This document shows, one piece after another, positions 1 to 8,154 of a DNA stretch of 64,000 nt (position 1 is its first letter; the number at the start of each line of letters is the position of its first letter). The position numbers were made by a program, and so were the translations under genes. Source of the stretch: an uncultured Bacilli bacterium (GTDB lineage Bacteria > Bacillota_I > Bacilli_A > RF39 > UBA660); NCBI GenBank assembly GCA_910580185.1, contig CAJTWC010000008.1, forward strand, positions 24,494 through 88,493, given 5' to 3'. A model generated the notes under the pieces. That model did not search any database. It had not been told where the DNA came from and worked only from the letters and a program-made list of their open reading frames with translations.

Positions 1-1
1 C

Positions 2-241
2 TCATTTATAACCCAAAACATAGTTTTTGATATAATATTTCTAGACCCACCATATCAAACTAATGAATTAGATAAAGCGTTAACATTGATAAATGATAAC
101 GTTTCCTTACTTAATAACGATGGACTTATAGTATGCGAAACAGAACTAGAAATAGACTATGAAAAATATAAAAATTTATATATTTATAAGTCAAAGCGTT
201 ATGCTAAAAAAAGTGTAAACATATTAAAAAGAAATAAATAA
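2..241 (+). CDS. rsmD: 16S rRNA (guanine966-N2)-methyltransferase RsmD, C-terminal part
   Basis: This is the last 79 codons of a gene that begins upstream of the window; it reads in frame from base 2 to the TAA at 239-241. The fragment contains FLDPPYQ, the DPPY signature of N2-guanine and N6-adenine methyltransferases. Spacing and C-terminal length fit RsmD, which methylates G966 of 16S rRNA during 30S assembly. The tail is Lys-rich. The start, the SAM-binding loop and the operon context lie outside the window. Another DPPY-type methyltransferase cannot be fully excluded. Confidence 0.8.
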   Translation, partial: SFITQNIVFDIIFLDPPYQTNELDKALTLINDNVSLLNNDGLIVCETELEIDYEKYKNLYIYKSKRYAKKSVNILKRNK

Positions 242-245
242 TATA

Positions 246-274
246 TTGACTGTGTTAAATAATAATGATATTAT
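246..274 (+). promoter_or_regulatory. Sigma-A type promoter for the pilin-like gene
   Basis: TTGACT at 246-251 and TATTAT at 269-274 are separated by 17 bp. TG one base ahead of the -10 box (266-267) makes it an extended -10. The RBS and start of the pilin-like gene follow about 20 bp downstream. Confidence 0.75.
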
Positions 275-301
275 TTAAGTATAAAATAGGAGGAATAAAA
301 A

Positions 302-772
302 ATGAAAAAGAAGATGAACAATAAAGGTTTTACATTAGTAGAATTACTAGCAGTTGTAGTAGTACTTGCAATCGTAGCTGCTATCGCAATGAGATCTATT
401 ACATCTATTATTAAGAATAACAGAATTGATTCGTATATAGCTTCTGTTAACAGCGCAATCGAGGGAGCTCAATTAACATGCGTACAAGATGGAGATGTGA
501 GTAATATTGCAACTACTGTTGAAGGAACTGGAGTTATAGTAGCACCTGTTACAGGAACTGGAAACGATTATAAGTTTACAGTAACTGCTGCTAATAACGG
601 CGAATTTAAATCTTTAAAAGCTGTTGAAGTCAATAAAAGAGCTTTTAAGTCTGATGGTACAACACCAACTAGAATCAAAGGATTAAAAAGTAATGATACT
701 GCTTCTTGTGCTGATAAAGATGGACATGTTCAATGCACTATTACGTATAATTCTTGCGCTGCATCAAATTAA
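302..772 (+). CDS. Type IV pilin-like (pseudopilin) protein
   Basis: A 156-residue protein with a class III signal peptide: short basic leader MKKKMNNK, then G|FTLVELLAVV with the conserved Phe at +1 and Glu at +5 of the mature protein, followed by a hydrophobic helix of about 20 residues. A prepilin peptidase would cut after the Gly, and the helix would mediate assembly into a pilus or pseudopilus. The C-terminal part is Gly/Thr-rich and has four Cys (one after the helix, three in the last 30 residues), suggesting disulfides outside the cell. RBS AGGAGG sits 7 bp before ATG. The gene is a monocistronic unit with its own promoter and terminator, and no comG or pil assembly gene is adjacent. 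A second pilin-like gene lies at 40791. Confidence 0.85.
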   Translation: MKKKMNNKGFTLVELLAVVVVLAIVAAIAMRSITSIIKNNRIDSYIASVNSAIEGAQLTCVQDGDVSNIATTVEGTGVIVAPVTGTGNDYKFTVTAANNGEFKSLKAVEVNKRAFKSDGTTPTRIKGLKSNDTASCADKDGHVQCTITYNSCAASN

Positions 773-775
773 TAT

Positions 776-800
776 AAAAGGCCAATTTGGGCCTTTTTTT
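776..800 (+). terminator. Intrinsic terminator of the pilin-like gene
   Basis: AAAAGGCC (776-783) pairs with GGCCTTTT (790-797), followed by a T run; it begins three bases after the stop codon. Confidence 0.9.
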
Positions 801-856
801 CTTTGCTTTAAATCATATTTATTATATAATATTAATGGAAGTAAGAGAGGTAGTAT

Positions 857-1777
857 ATGCTGTTAATAGGATCACATGTGTCATTTAAATCTAATGATCA
901 ATTAGCTGGTAGTGTAAAAGAAGCTATTAGTTATGGTAGTAACTGTTTTATGTTTTATACTGGGGCACCGCAAAATACTAGAAGGTGTGAAATAAGTTAT
1001 GATTTAACTTTAGAAGCTAGGAACTTATTATATGATAATAACATTGATTTAAAAAACATAGTTATTCATGCGCCATATATTATTAATCTAGCTAATAACT
1101 CTAAAAAAGAATCATATGAGTTTGCAATAGAGTTTTTAAAAGAGGAAATAAATAGAGCGTCTATGTTTGGAGTAGATAAATTAGTGCTTCATCCAGGAAG
1201 CTATGTATCACTTGATATTGATACTGGAATAAATAATATAATAAATGCGTTAAATGAGATTTTAACTCCAAATCAAGAAGTTAAAATATGTTTAGAAACA
1301 ATGGCGGGTAAAGGTAGTGAAATAGCTTTTGATTTACATCACTTAAAAAGGATTATTGATGGAGTAAAATATAATGATAAGTTAATGGTTTGTTTAGATA
1401 CGTGTCATCTAAATGATGCCGGCTATGATATGACTAAGTTTGACGATTTTTTAGATGAGTTTGATAATATAATAGGAATAGATAAAGTGGCTTGCGTACA
1501 CGTAAATGATTCTAAAAACGTATTAGGAGCAAAAAAAGATAGACATGAAAATTTAGGATATGGAACAATAGGTTTTGATGCATTAATAAATGTTATTTAT
1601 AACAAGCGCTTAGAAAACATACCTAAAATACTAGAAACGCCATATGTAAGTACAATAGAAGGCGGTAAAGATAGATCATATGCCCCATATAAATTTGAGA
1701 TAGAATCTATTAAAAATAAAACTTTTAATGACAATTTATATAACGATATAAGAAATTATTATAATAATATAGACTAA
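857..1777 (+). CDS. nfo: Endonuclease IV (AP endonuclease)
   Basis: A 306-residue TIM-barrel endonuclease that cuts DNA 5' to abasic sites in base excision repair, using a zinc cluster. Visible family motifs in order: GSHVSF near the N-terminus, the APQNTRR stretch, IHAPY, HPGSY, a metal-ligand Glu in LETMAGKGSE, DTCHLNDAGYD and VHVNDSKN, then RHENLGYGTIG and LETPY. Length and motif order match the family throughout, with no missing metal ligand noticed. RBS AGAGAGG precedes ATG at 857. It stands alone between a terminator and the ORF6N gene. Confidence 0.96.
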   Translation: MLLIGSHVSFKSNDQLAGSVKEAISYGSNCFMFYTGAPQNTRRCEISYDLTLEARNLLYDNNIDLKNIVIHAPYIINLANNSKKESYEFAIEFLKEEINRASMFGVDKLVLHPGSYVSLDIDTGINNIINALNEILTPNQEVKICLETMAGKGSEIAFDLHHLKRIIDGVKYNDKLMVCLDTCHLNDAGYDMTKFDDFLDEFDNIIGIDKVACVHVNDSKNVLGAKKDRHENLGYGTIGFDALINVIYNKRLENIPKILETPYVSTIEGGKDRSYAPYKFEIESIKNKTFNDNLYNDIRNYYNNID

Positions 1778-1908
1778 TATTTAGTACTTTGTTAAAATAT
1801 AAATAATTTGTAAATAAAGGTGATTAGTTTGATTTTTGTGTGTGTTAAAACAAGTTAAAATCAAAGAAGATCACTTTTTTTAGTGTCTTCTAAAATAAGG
1901 CGGATAAA

Positions 1909-2814
1909 ATGCAAGAATTAATTAAAACTGAAAGTATAAAAGATATGATATATGAAGTGCGTGGTAAACAAGTAATGTTAGATAGTGATTTGGCAAAATT
2001 ATATGGCTGTACAAACGGTACCAAAACAATTAATTTAGCAGTAAAAAGAAATATTGAAAGATTTCCTAATAATTTTTATTTTCAACTGACAAAAGAAGAA
2101 TATGAAAATTTAAAAAGAGGTTTGCGGTTTCAAATTGAAACCGCAAAAATAAGAAGTTTACCGTACGTATTTACTGAGCAAGGTATCGCAATGTTATCAA
2201 GTGTACTTCGAACAAAAGATGCTGCAAGAGTAAGTGTAAATATAATGAATGCATTTGTAGAAATGAGAAAGTTTATAAATGAAAATAAAGATTTGTTTAA
2301 AAGAATGATTCAAATAGAAAATAAGACAGAATACATAGAAAATACGTTAATAGAATTTGATAATAATTTTAAAATTATATTTGATAAGTTTGATAAAAAG
2401 GAAGAATTTAAGAGTAAATTATTTTTTAATGGCCAAATCTATGATGCTTATAGTTTATTAGTAGATATAATAAGTAAAGCAAATAAGAAAATTATAATAA
2501 TAGATAATTATGTAGATAAAACAACGCTTGATATATTATCTAAAAAGAATATTAATGTAATAGTATTATTAGTAACTGATAATAAAAAAAGTAAACTTAC
2601 AAAAACAGATATAGATAAATTTAATAGTGAGTAGCCTATGTTAAAAATTAGGTATACAAATGCTTTTCATGATAGATTTATAATATTAGATAATAAGAAA
2701 CTATATCATCTAGGAGCATCACTTAAAGATTTAGGAAAGAAAGTGTTTGGCATAAATAAAATAGATGATATTAGTTATTTGAATCTGTTACTTGATAAAA
2801 TAAAAACTGAATAA
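1909..2814 (+). pseudogene. ORF6N (KilA-N-like) domain protein interrupted by an in-frame TAG
   Basis: Residues 1-241 carry an N-terminal ORF6N domain (VMLDSDLAKLYGC, NIERFPNNFYFQL, PYVFTEQGIAMLSSVL), then a helical linker and the start of a C-terminal alpha/beta domain. A TAG at 2632-2634 stops it, but the same frame continues from CCT at 2635 to TAA at 2812-2814 with FHDRFIILD, LYHLGASLKDLG and the usual C-terminus. Read through, the protein would be 301 residues plus the stop position, the usual size for this family. Homologues as I remember them have Tyr-Pro where this has stop-Pro, so one substitution of a Tyr codon explains it. TAG ends many genes here, so recoding is unlikely. ORF6N proteins are often phage or antirepressor-type DNA-binding proteins, but no other phage gene is nearby. 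Confidence 0.75.
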
Positions 2815-2817
2815 TAA

Positions 2818-3402
2818 TTATTCAGCTATAATTTTATCTATTAATTCATATATTTTGGGTAATGATTTTTCAAAACTAAAATTATCATACTCTTTATTAT
2901 TTAAAGAATCAGATACTACTTTTATTGAGTATTTTTTATTAAATGGAAAAGTTATGATACTATTTAGTTCCATATCAAATAATGCATCCTCCTTAATTTT
3001 TGTTTGTAGTACAAATCCATCTGATGTATAACAGTTAGCTTTTTCAGCATCTTTTATGGTGTCCATTTTAAAAGGAGAATATGGTGCGTGATATAGGGGG
3101 TCCCCAAAAGGTGTTAGATCAAAATTATATCCATAACTTTGATCCACTAAGTATACATTATTAATACTTAGGTTATTAGAACCTACCATTCCAATGTTAA
3201 TCATCGTATATTCATTATAGTTTAATTTATATTTATATAATAATTCTATAAGAGAACTAGTGACTCCATTCCTTGATATATCAGTAATAATTAACTCAAT
3301 ATTATCTTTTTTATAATAATTTTCATTTATTTTTTCCAAATTATAATGTTTTATAATATCCTTAGCTTCCTTTTGCATTGCAATAACAAATAAATATTTC
3401 AT
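2818..3402 (-). CDS. Nucleoside phosphorylase superfamily protein (MTA/SAH nucleosidase-like)
   Basis: A 194-residue protein resembling 5'-methylthioadenosine/S-adenosylhomocysteine nucleosidase. It shows the N-terminal FVIAMQKEA, where the Glu is the position that contacts the catalytic water in the family, then MINIGMVGSNN and a late SDSLN in the region of the catalytic Asp. The ribose-binding MEGAA motif appears degenerate (DMELNS). It is shorter than the typical 230 residues. The start is taken at 3402, where AAAGGGAC lies about 7 bp upstream, rather than at the in-frame ATG nine codons earlier. Substrate and activity are uncertain because of the altered motif. Confidence 0.65.
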   Translation of the reverse strand: MKYLFVIAMQKEAKDIIKHYNLEKINENYYKKDNIELIITDISRNGVTSSLIELLYKYKLNYNEYTMINIGMVGSNNLSINNVYLVDQSYGYNFDLTPFGDPLYHAPYSPFKMDTIKDAEKANCYTSDGFVLQTKIKEDALFDMELNSIITFPFNKKYSIKVVSDSLNNKEYDNFSFEKSLPKIYELIDKIIAE

Positions 3403-3502
3403 AGTATTGTCCCTTTCATATATTAACATTTTATCATAATAACCATCTATTGTAAAAATATAAAAAAGATAGTATAATTAATCAGACGAAAGGACTATTA
3501 TA

Positions 3503-3982
3503 ATGAACATTGACTTGACTAAAATGATATATCAAAATGAATATAAAATGCCAATTGATAAAGAAATAGTAATTCCTGATGAATTATTAAAGACAACTGA
3601 AATCAGGAAGATTTCTCCTGTTATTGTTTCTGGATTCATATATAATAATGAAGAAGAATATGAATTAGATATAAACATAAAAGGGGTTATGGTTTTAGGT
3701 TGTGCTAGAACTCTTAAAGATGTTGATTATGAATTTAATATTGATATTAATGAGGTTATAGGGGAAAATAATGATAATTCATTAGAAATTAATCAAAATA
3801 GTCTTGATATTTTTCCAATTGTATGGCAAAATATATTAGTGGATGTTCCTTTAAGAGTTCTTGCACCTGATGCCAAAGAAGAATCACTTGAAGGTGATGG
3901 TTGGCGTCTTATCACGGAAGCTGAACAAAAGGAAAAGATAGATCCAAGGCTCGAAGCTTTAAGTAAATTTAATAAAGAGTAA
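3503..3982 (+). CDS. yceD: YceD family protein (DUF177), rpmF partner
   Basis: A 159-residue DUF177 protein. Family members lie immediately upstream of rpmF in most bacteria and have been tied to 23S rRNA/50S accumulation; the biochemical role is not settled. The central stretch GVMVLGCARTLKDVDYEF holds one Cys of the usual CxRxL-type core; the second CxxC-like pair of some homologues is not visible. The C-terminal segment with VDVPLRVLAPDA is typical. RBS AAAGGA precedes ATG. rpmF starts 15 bp downstream, so the two are co-transcribed. The position next to L32 is the strongest argument for the call. Confidence 0.85.
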   Translation: MNIDLTKMIYQNEYKMPIDKEIVIPDELLKTTEIRKISPVIVSGFIYNNEEEYELDINIKGVMVLGCARTLKDVDYEFNIDINEVIGENNDNSLEINQNSLDIFPIVWQNILVDVPLRVLAPDAKEESLEGDGWRLITEAEQKEKIDPRLEALSKFNKE

Positions 3983-3997
3983 GGAAGGAGTGAGAAT

Positions 3998-4204
3998 ATG
4001 TTAAAGTTGGATATCCAATTATTTGCAGTTCCATTCAGAAAAGTAAGTAAGACAAGAAAAAGAATGCGTCGTACTCACTATAAAATTGAAGCAAACGGAA
4101 CAGTAAAATGTCCTAAGTGTGGTGAAATGATTAGACCACACAGAGTATGCCCAGAATGTGGTAGCTACAAAGGAAAAGAAGTTATAAAGAAAGAAGCTGA
4201 ATAA
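3998..4204 (+). CDS. rpmF: Ribosomal protein L32 with an L27-like cleavable leader
   Basis: A 68-residue zinc-ribbon protein of the 50S subunit. After residue 10 it is ordinary L32: [20 protein letters not shown] and the Cys pairs CPKCG and CPECG. Ordinary L32 starts MAVPFRK. Here nine extra residues, MLKLDIQLF, precede AVPFRK. That is the length and pattern of the L27 leader of Firmicutes (MLKLNLQFF before Ala), which the cysteine protease Prp removes between Phe and Ala. The SD GGAAGGAG is correctly placed for the ATG at 3998, and no ATG, GTG or TTG codon exists next to the AVPF segment, so the extension should be translated. Cleavage after Phe9 would give exactly the Met-less mature L32. 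Processing itself is inference. Confidence 0.95.
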   Translation: MLKLDIQLFAVPFRKVSKTRKRMRRTHYKIEANGTVKCPKCGEMIRPHRVCPECGSYKGKEVIKKEAE

Positions 4205-4264
4205 TATTTCAGTTTTTTTAATGCAATAATTTATGAAAAATGATATTATTATAATGGTGATAGT

Positions 4265-5185
4265 ATGAATAAGAAGAATATTAATTTATTTAGGATAATA
4301 ATAGGATTTTGCATATTATTATATGTTGTCTTTGGAACAAGTTTTTTAGATAATATTAAAGAAAGTACTGCATCTATTGCAAATATTTCAGAAACAGAAG
4401 TTACTAAAAAAGTAGAAGTAGATGGTAATCTTAATGTGTATTTTATTGATGTTGGTCAAGCAGATTCAATATTAATTACAAATAATGAACATAATATGCT
4501 TATCGATGCTGGAAATAATGAAGATGAAAAAAAACTAGTTGATTATTTTAAAAACATAGGTATAACATCATTTGACTATGTGGTAGGAACCCATCCTCAT
4601 GAAGATCATATTGGCGGAATGGATGACATAATTAATAATTTTGATATAAGTACTTTTTATATGCCTGATGTTATTACTACGACAAAAACCTTTGAAGACG
4701 TACTGGATGTATTGGAGGCTAAAAATATGTCTATCGAAGTACCAAAGATAGGTGATGATTTTAATTTAGGAAATGCTAAGATAGAAGTTATGTATGCAGG
4801 TGATGATACTAATGATTTAAATGATTCATCCATTGTATTAAGGCTTACTTATGGTAATAATTCATTTTTATTTACAGGAGATGCAACAAGTAATGTAGAA
4901 AAACAAATTTTAAAAAAGAACATAAATTCGGATGTCTTAAAGTTAGGACACCATGGTTCGCAATACAGCTCTACAAATGATTTTTTAGATGCTGTTAAAC
5001 CTAGATACGCAGTAATATCAGTTGGAAAGAATAATAGTTATGGTCATCCTAATAATGAAACTTTAAATAAATTAAATAACAGGAATATAAAAATAAATAG
5101 AACAGATCAAGATGGCACGATTATTTTTACTAGTGATGGTGAAAACATTTCAGTTGAAACAGTTAAAACAGATACTAATGGATAG
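4265..5185 (+). CDS. Membrane-anchored metallo-beta-lactamase-fold hydrolase, ComEC C-terminal domain-like
   Basis: A 306-residue protein with one N-terminal membrane segment (about residues 8-27) that likely places the domain outside the membrane. The hydrolase domain begins with VYFIDVGQADSILI, has the metal motif THPHEDHIGG (HxHxDH), DDSSIVLRL, FTGDA and LGHHGS. This is the arrangement of the stand-alone ComEC/Rec2-like domain. The DNA-translocating ComEC membrane domain is absent, so it is not a complete uptake channel. Family members may be nucleases, but this is inferred. A DUF3006 gene follows after 8 bp, a common pairing. Confidence 0.85.
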   Translation: MNKKNINLFRIIIGFCILLYVVFGTSFLDNIKESTASIANISETEVTKKVEVDGNLNVYFIDVGQADSILITNNEHNMLIDAGNNEDEKKLVDYFKNIGITSFDYVVGTHPHEDHIGGMDDIINNFDISTFYMPDVITTTKTFEDVLDVLEAKNMSIEVPKIGDDFNLGNAKIEVMYAGDDTNDLNDSSIVLRLTYGNNSFLFTGDATSNVEKQILKKNINSDVLKLGHHGSQYSSTNDFLDAVKPRYAVISVGKNNSYGHPNNETLNKLNNRNIKINRTDQDGTIIFTSDGENISVETVKTDTNG

Positions 5186-5193
5186 GAGATATT

Positions 5194-5415
5194 ATGAAAT
5201 TTGCAATAGAAAAAATAGAAGATAATATTGTCTTGCTGGAAAATATAGAAGATGGTGATATGCTAAAAGTTAATATTAGCGATTTTCCTTTTAAAGTAAA
5301 GGAAAAAGATATAATAAGATTAGAAAATGGTGAATATATTTTAGATATAAAAGAAAAGGAAGAACGATTAAAAAGAATAAGGAAAAAGATGGAAAGTTTA
5401 AAAAACAAAAAATAG
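5194..5415 (+). CDS. DUF3006 domain protein
   Basis: A 73-residue protein starting MKFAIEKIEDNIVLLE, with a small beta-rich N-terminal part and a charged helical tail (KEKEERLKRIRKKM). This pattern matches DUF3006, a family of unknown function repeatedly found directly after ComEC-like metallo-hydrolases, as it is here. RBS AGGAGAT precedes ATG. It is probably co-translated with the upstream gene and may be its partner or regulator, but no function can be read from the sequence. Confidence 0.75.
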   Translation: MKFAIEKIEDNIVLLENIEDGDMLKVNISDFPFKVKEKDIIRLENGEYILDIKEKEERLKRIRKKMESLKNKK

Positions 5416-5519
5416 ATTATTAATATATAAAAAGTAAAATCATATATTTACTTAAAATATGTTGATATCATATTATCTAGGTGTTATTATATTAGTATTT
5501 AAAAAGGTTGGGAGTGTTA

Positions 5520-6247
5520 ATGATGGATGAATATATTAAGCCAGATTCAATACCATTAGAAGCCTATTTAAAGGCAAAAGAATATGTCTTTAAAAATGAA
5601 TCTGAGTTTATGGTTTCAAATGCATTAAATCAGAATATTGAAGATAAATCAAAGTTAGAAAATTCGCCAGATATACGTACTGAAATAGATTTAAGAACTT
5701 CTGCAGAAGTTTTACCATTTCATTGTCCAATTAAAACTTGGAGCTCTATAGAAAATAGTTTAAGAAACTTTAATATATATGAAATAAAAAATCTTTTATC
5801 AATGGGCGAGAATGTTAAGAATTTTATTATTACTGATGATGGTATAAAAAGATATAGGTGTTCATCAAAAGAAAAATCGGAAAAATTAGAAATCCTTATC
5901 AAATTATATGATGAACAAGTAGACAGGCTTTTTGAAAGTGAAAAAAATAAAGGAAACATTATAACACCAAGATTATTTTATAAAGATGATGATGCTAAAA
6001 GAAAAATAGTTCTTGAAAATCTAGATTCAATTGGTAAGAATTTTGTTAAGGCTGGTTCAGAGTTTGTTTTTGGAATACCAACTAATACTCAATTATGTAA
6101 TATTTTATATAGTACTAATAAAGAAAGAAAAAAAATGACTCATTAGCCTATAGTTTTACTACTATGATAGCAAATTATAGTACTTTAGATGAGTTATTAG
6201 AAAACCCAGAAAATCCTCCAGCTATAAGTAGATTAGTAAAAAAATAA
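5520..6247 (+). pseudogene. Unknown protein with an A8-tract frameshift near its end
   Basis: Not recognised. The uninterrupted frame runs from ATG 5520 (or 5523; GGGAG at 5510-5514 is the RBS) to TAG at 6144-6146, about 208 residues. It is soluble, charged and alpha-helical, with no membrane segment. At 6128-6135 there is an A8 run. In the -1 frame immediately after it, 34 more protein-like codons follow (ending STLDELLENPENPPAISRLV and a short Lys tail) up to TAA at 6245-6247. Adding one A would join the frames into a protein of about 240 residues. It may be a true mutation, transcriptional slippage or a sequence error; the short form could also be functional. Confidence 0.5.
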
Positions 6248-6307
6248 AGATATTTAGATTTGACTAAATATCTTTTTGTATTATAATTTAGTTAAGGATG
6301 TGATATT

Positions 6308-7024
6308 ATGAAATTAATGTTAATTGGTGGAGGAGAAATAGGAAGAGCTAATACTAAATATGAAACCAAAGAAATTGATGAAGAAATAGTTAAAATGGCA
6401 GGTAAGGATAAACCTAATTTTTTATTCATTGGTCTTGCAAGTAATTTTGCTGATTCATATTATAAAGTAATAAAAGACATTTATAAAAATTTAGGCTGTG
6501 AAACTGGTAAGATATCAAATAAAACACTTACGCATATGGAAGTTGTAGAACAAAAAATAAAAGAGGCAGATATTATATATGTCGGTGGCGGAGATACATC
6601 TAAATTAATGTCTATCGTTAAAGAAACTAAGATGGATGTTATGTTAAAAGAAGCTATGGAAAGAAACTGCGTATTATCTGGAATATCAGCTGGCGCAATT
6701 ATTTGGTGCAAGAAAGGTTTATCAGATTATCAAATAATGAATAATATTTCTGATAATTATGCATCAATAGATGGATTAGGTTTTTTAAATTATATGTTTG
6801 TACCACACTTTTCCTCCGATGATAAAAAGAAAGAAGATTTAGAAAAAGTTTTAAAAGAAAATAAAGATATAAATACTATATGTGTAGATAATTGTGCAGC
6901 AGTAAAGATTATTGACGATAAGATAGAAGTTATCAAAAGTGATAATAACGCTAATGTTTATTATGCGAAATATGATAACGGACTTTTACTGGAAAATGTT
7001 TCTTATTTAAATAGATTGCCTTAA
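6308..7024 (+). CDS. pepE: Peptidase E-like serine peptidase (family S51)
   Basis: A 238-residue cytoplasmic protein of the S51/cyanophycinase-like family, which hydrolyses Asp-X dipeptides in characterised members. The nucleophile elbow GISAGA holds the catalytic Ser. Upstream is IYVGGGDTSKL, the conserved GGG substrate loop, and downstream VPHFSS with the conserved His. The opening MKLMLIGGGE is typical. Length fits the family. A -10/-35 pair for the next gene overlaps the end of this one, so the downstream methyltransferase is a separate unit. Confidence 0.88.
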   Translation: MKLMLIGGGEIGRANTKYETKEIDEEIVKMAGKDKPNFLFIGLASNFADSYYKVIKDIYKNLGCETGKISNKTLTHMEVVEQKIKEADIIYVGGGDTSKLMSIVKETKMDVMLKEAMERNCVLSGISAGAIIWCKKGLSDYQIMNNISDNYASIDGLGFLNYMFVPHFSSDDKKKEDLEKVLKENKDINTICVDNCAAVKIIDDKIEVIKSDNNANVYYAKYDNGLLLENVSYLNRLP

Positions 7025-7044
7025 GAAAGTATATATGATATTAT
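7016..7044 (+). promoter_or_regulatory. Promoter of the methyltransferase leader
   Basis: TTGCCT (7016-7021), 17 bp, TATTAT (7039-7044) with an extended TG. It overlaps the last codons of the peptidase E gene and would start a transcript near 7051. Confidence 0.6.
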
Positions 7045-7050
7045 ATTTTT

Positions 7051-7243
7051 GTAGTAAATCAATTAGACCATTCGCGTTTTACTACCAAATAAACTAAAAA
7101 GTTTAGAGGAATAATGATGAGCCTTTAGAATCTCTTCATGAATGGCAAAAAAATATAACCATAGCACGAAAGTGGTTAGTTTTTGCTATGAATGAAAGGA
7201 GGTTCTTTTATTTTAACCAATTAAAAAGAAAAGGAGAATTGTT
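7051..7243 (+). promoter_or_regulatory. Structured 190-nt leader with short ORFs upstream of a methyltransferase
   Basis: The 5' end can form GTAGTAAA/TTTACTAC (7051-7058 with 7078-7085). A second hairpin, TAAAC/GTTTA, follows. Further on, TAACCA can pair with TGGTTA, or the overlapping CATAGCA with TGCTATG, so the two are mutually exclusive. An SD-preceded mini-ORF, Met-Met-Ser-Leu-stop (7114-7128), lies between them. A strong AAAGGAGG near 7199 has no start codon at a normal distance. Alternative helices plus tiny ORFs resemble attenuators of antibiotic-inducible methyltransferase genes. No known riboswitch class was recognised. Confidence 0.45.
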
Positions 7244-8023
7244 ATGCAAAGAAAAGAATATGAATTTTATAATAAAATAAAAAATTGGAATTTTTCAAAT
7301 ATAAGTTATGAAAGTATTCATTTAACAAACTGGAATTTTATAGAAAAGATTAAAGAATATTCTAATGAAGAAACAAAAATATTGGATTTAGGAACCGGTG
7401 GTGGAGAACAGGTTATATATCATTTTCCAAAAGTAAAGGAAATACTTGGAACAGATTTTTCTGAAGAAATGATTATAACTGCCAATAAAAATTTAAAGAA
7501 TTCTAATAAAAATTATATTCATTTTAAAGTGATGGATAATTTAAATATGAAAGTAGAAGATGATTACTTTGATATAGTAACTGCTAGAAATACAATAATA
7601 GATGCTAAAGGAATATATAAAGCTTTAAAACCGGGAGGTATGCTTATACTAAGAGGAGTAGATAAGCTAGATTGTTGGCAATTAAAAAGATTATTTAAAA
7701 GAGGTCAAGCTTATCTGGATGAGAAACCAATAAGCCAAATTGATTATGAAAACATTTTAGATGCTGGTTTTAAAAAAGTAGAATTAATACCTATTTACAC
7801 CAAAGGATATTATAAGACTAAAGAAGATTTGTTAGCATTATTACTTAAAACCCCAATATTAGAAGATTTTAGTGAAACAAAAGAAAATACAAAACTAGGT
7901 AATAAAAAATTTGGTGATGATAAAAAAGATTTTGAATTATTAGATAAGTACATAAGTGAAAATAGTTTTGACAAAGGAATCTTGCTTAGAAGAAGGTATT
8001 ATGGAATAATTGCAAAAAAATAA
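7244..8023 (+). CDS. Class I SAM-dependent methyltransferase
   Basis: A 259-residue protein with a Rossmann methyltransferase core: motif I ILDLGTGGGEQ (about residues 46-56), acidic loop ILGTDFSEEM, motif IV region FDIVTARNT, and ALKPGGMLILRG as the post-motif strand. The last third (LDKYISENSFDKGILLRRR) gives no substrate clue. The RBS is AAAAGGAG. The structured leader suggests regulated expression, and some methyltransferases of this general type modify rRNA or drugs, but the target cannot be read from sequence. It stands alone, followed by the promoter of an ABC operon. Confidence 0.8.
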   Translation: MQRKEYEFYNKIKNWNFSNISYESIHLTNWNFIEKIKEYSNEETKILDLGTGGGEQVIYHFPKVKEILGTDFSEEMIITANKNLKNSNKNYIHFKVMDNLNMKVEDDYFDIVTARNTIIDAKGIYKALKPGGMLILRGVDKLDCWQLKRLFKRGQAYLDEKPISQIDYENILDAGFKKVELIPIYTKGYYKTKEDLLALLLKTPILEDFSETKENTKLGNKKFGDDKKDFELLDKYISENSFDKGILLRRRYYGIIAKK

Positions 8024-8033
8024 TAAAAACTAC

Positions 8034-8061
8034 TTGCATTAAATATAGTATTTAGTATAAT
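8034..8061 (+). promoter_or_regulatory. Promoter of the ABC-2 exporter operon
   Basis: TTGCAT (8034-8039), 16 bp, TATAAT (8056-8061); the leader with two hairpins follows. Confidence 0.7.
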
Positions 8062-8084
8062 GAAAGTGACGTTTTTGCAAAAAT

Positions 8085-8127
8085 TGGGTAATTTATATAC
8101 CCACCACATAGAAATATGTGGTTTTTT
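8085..8127 (+). terminator. Leader hairpin pair with a terminator before the ABC genes
   Basis: TGGGTA/TACCCA (8085-8090 with 8098-8103) abuts ACCACATA-GAAA-TATGTGGT (8103-8122), which is followed by TTTTT. The second hairpin is a good intrinsic terminator placed about 40 nt after the transcription start and 28 bp before the ABC ATPase gene. Its position suggests conditional termination rather than the end of the previous unit. The two stems share one base, so they may compete. Confidence 0.6.
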
Positions 8128-8154
8128 GCGTTGGAAAGGAGAGTGAAATAAAAA

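Noticed and set aside
1866..1890. Hairpin GAAGATCACT...AGTGTCTTC before the ORF6N gene as a terminator
   Set aside because: No T run follows on either strand; left unassigned.
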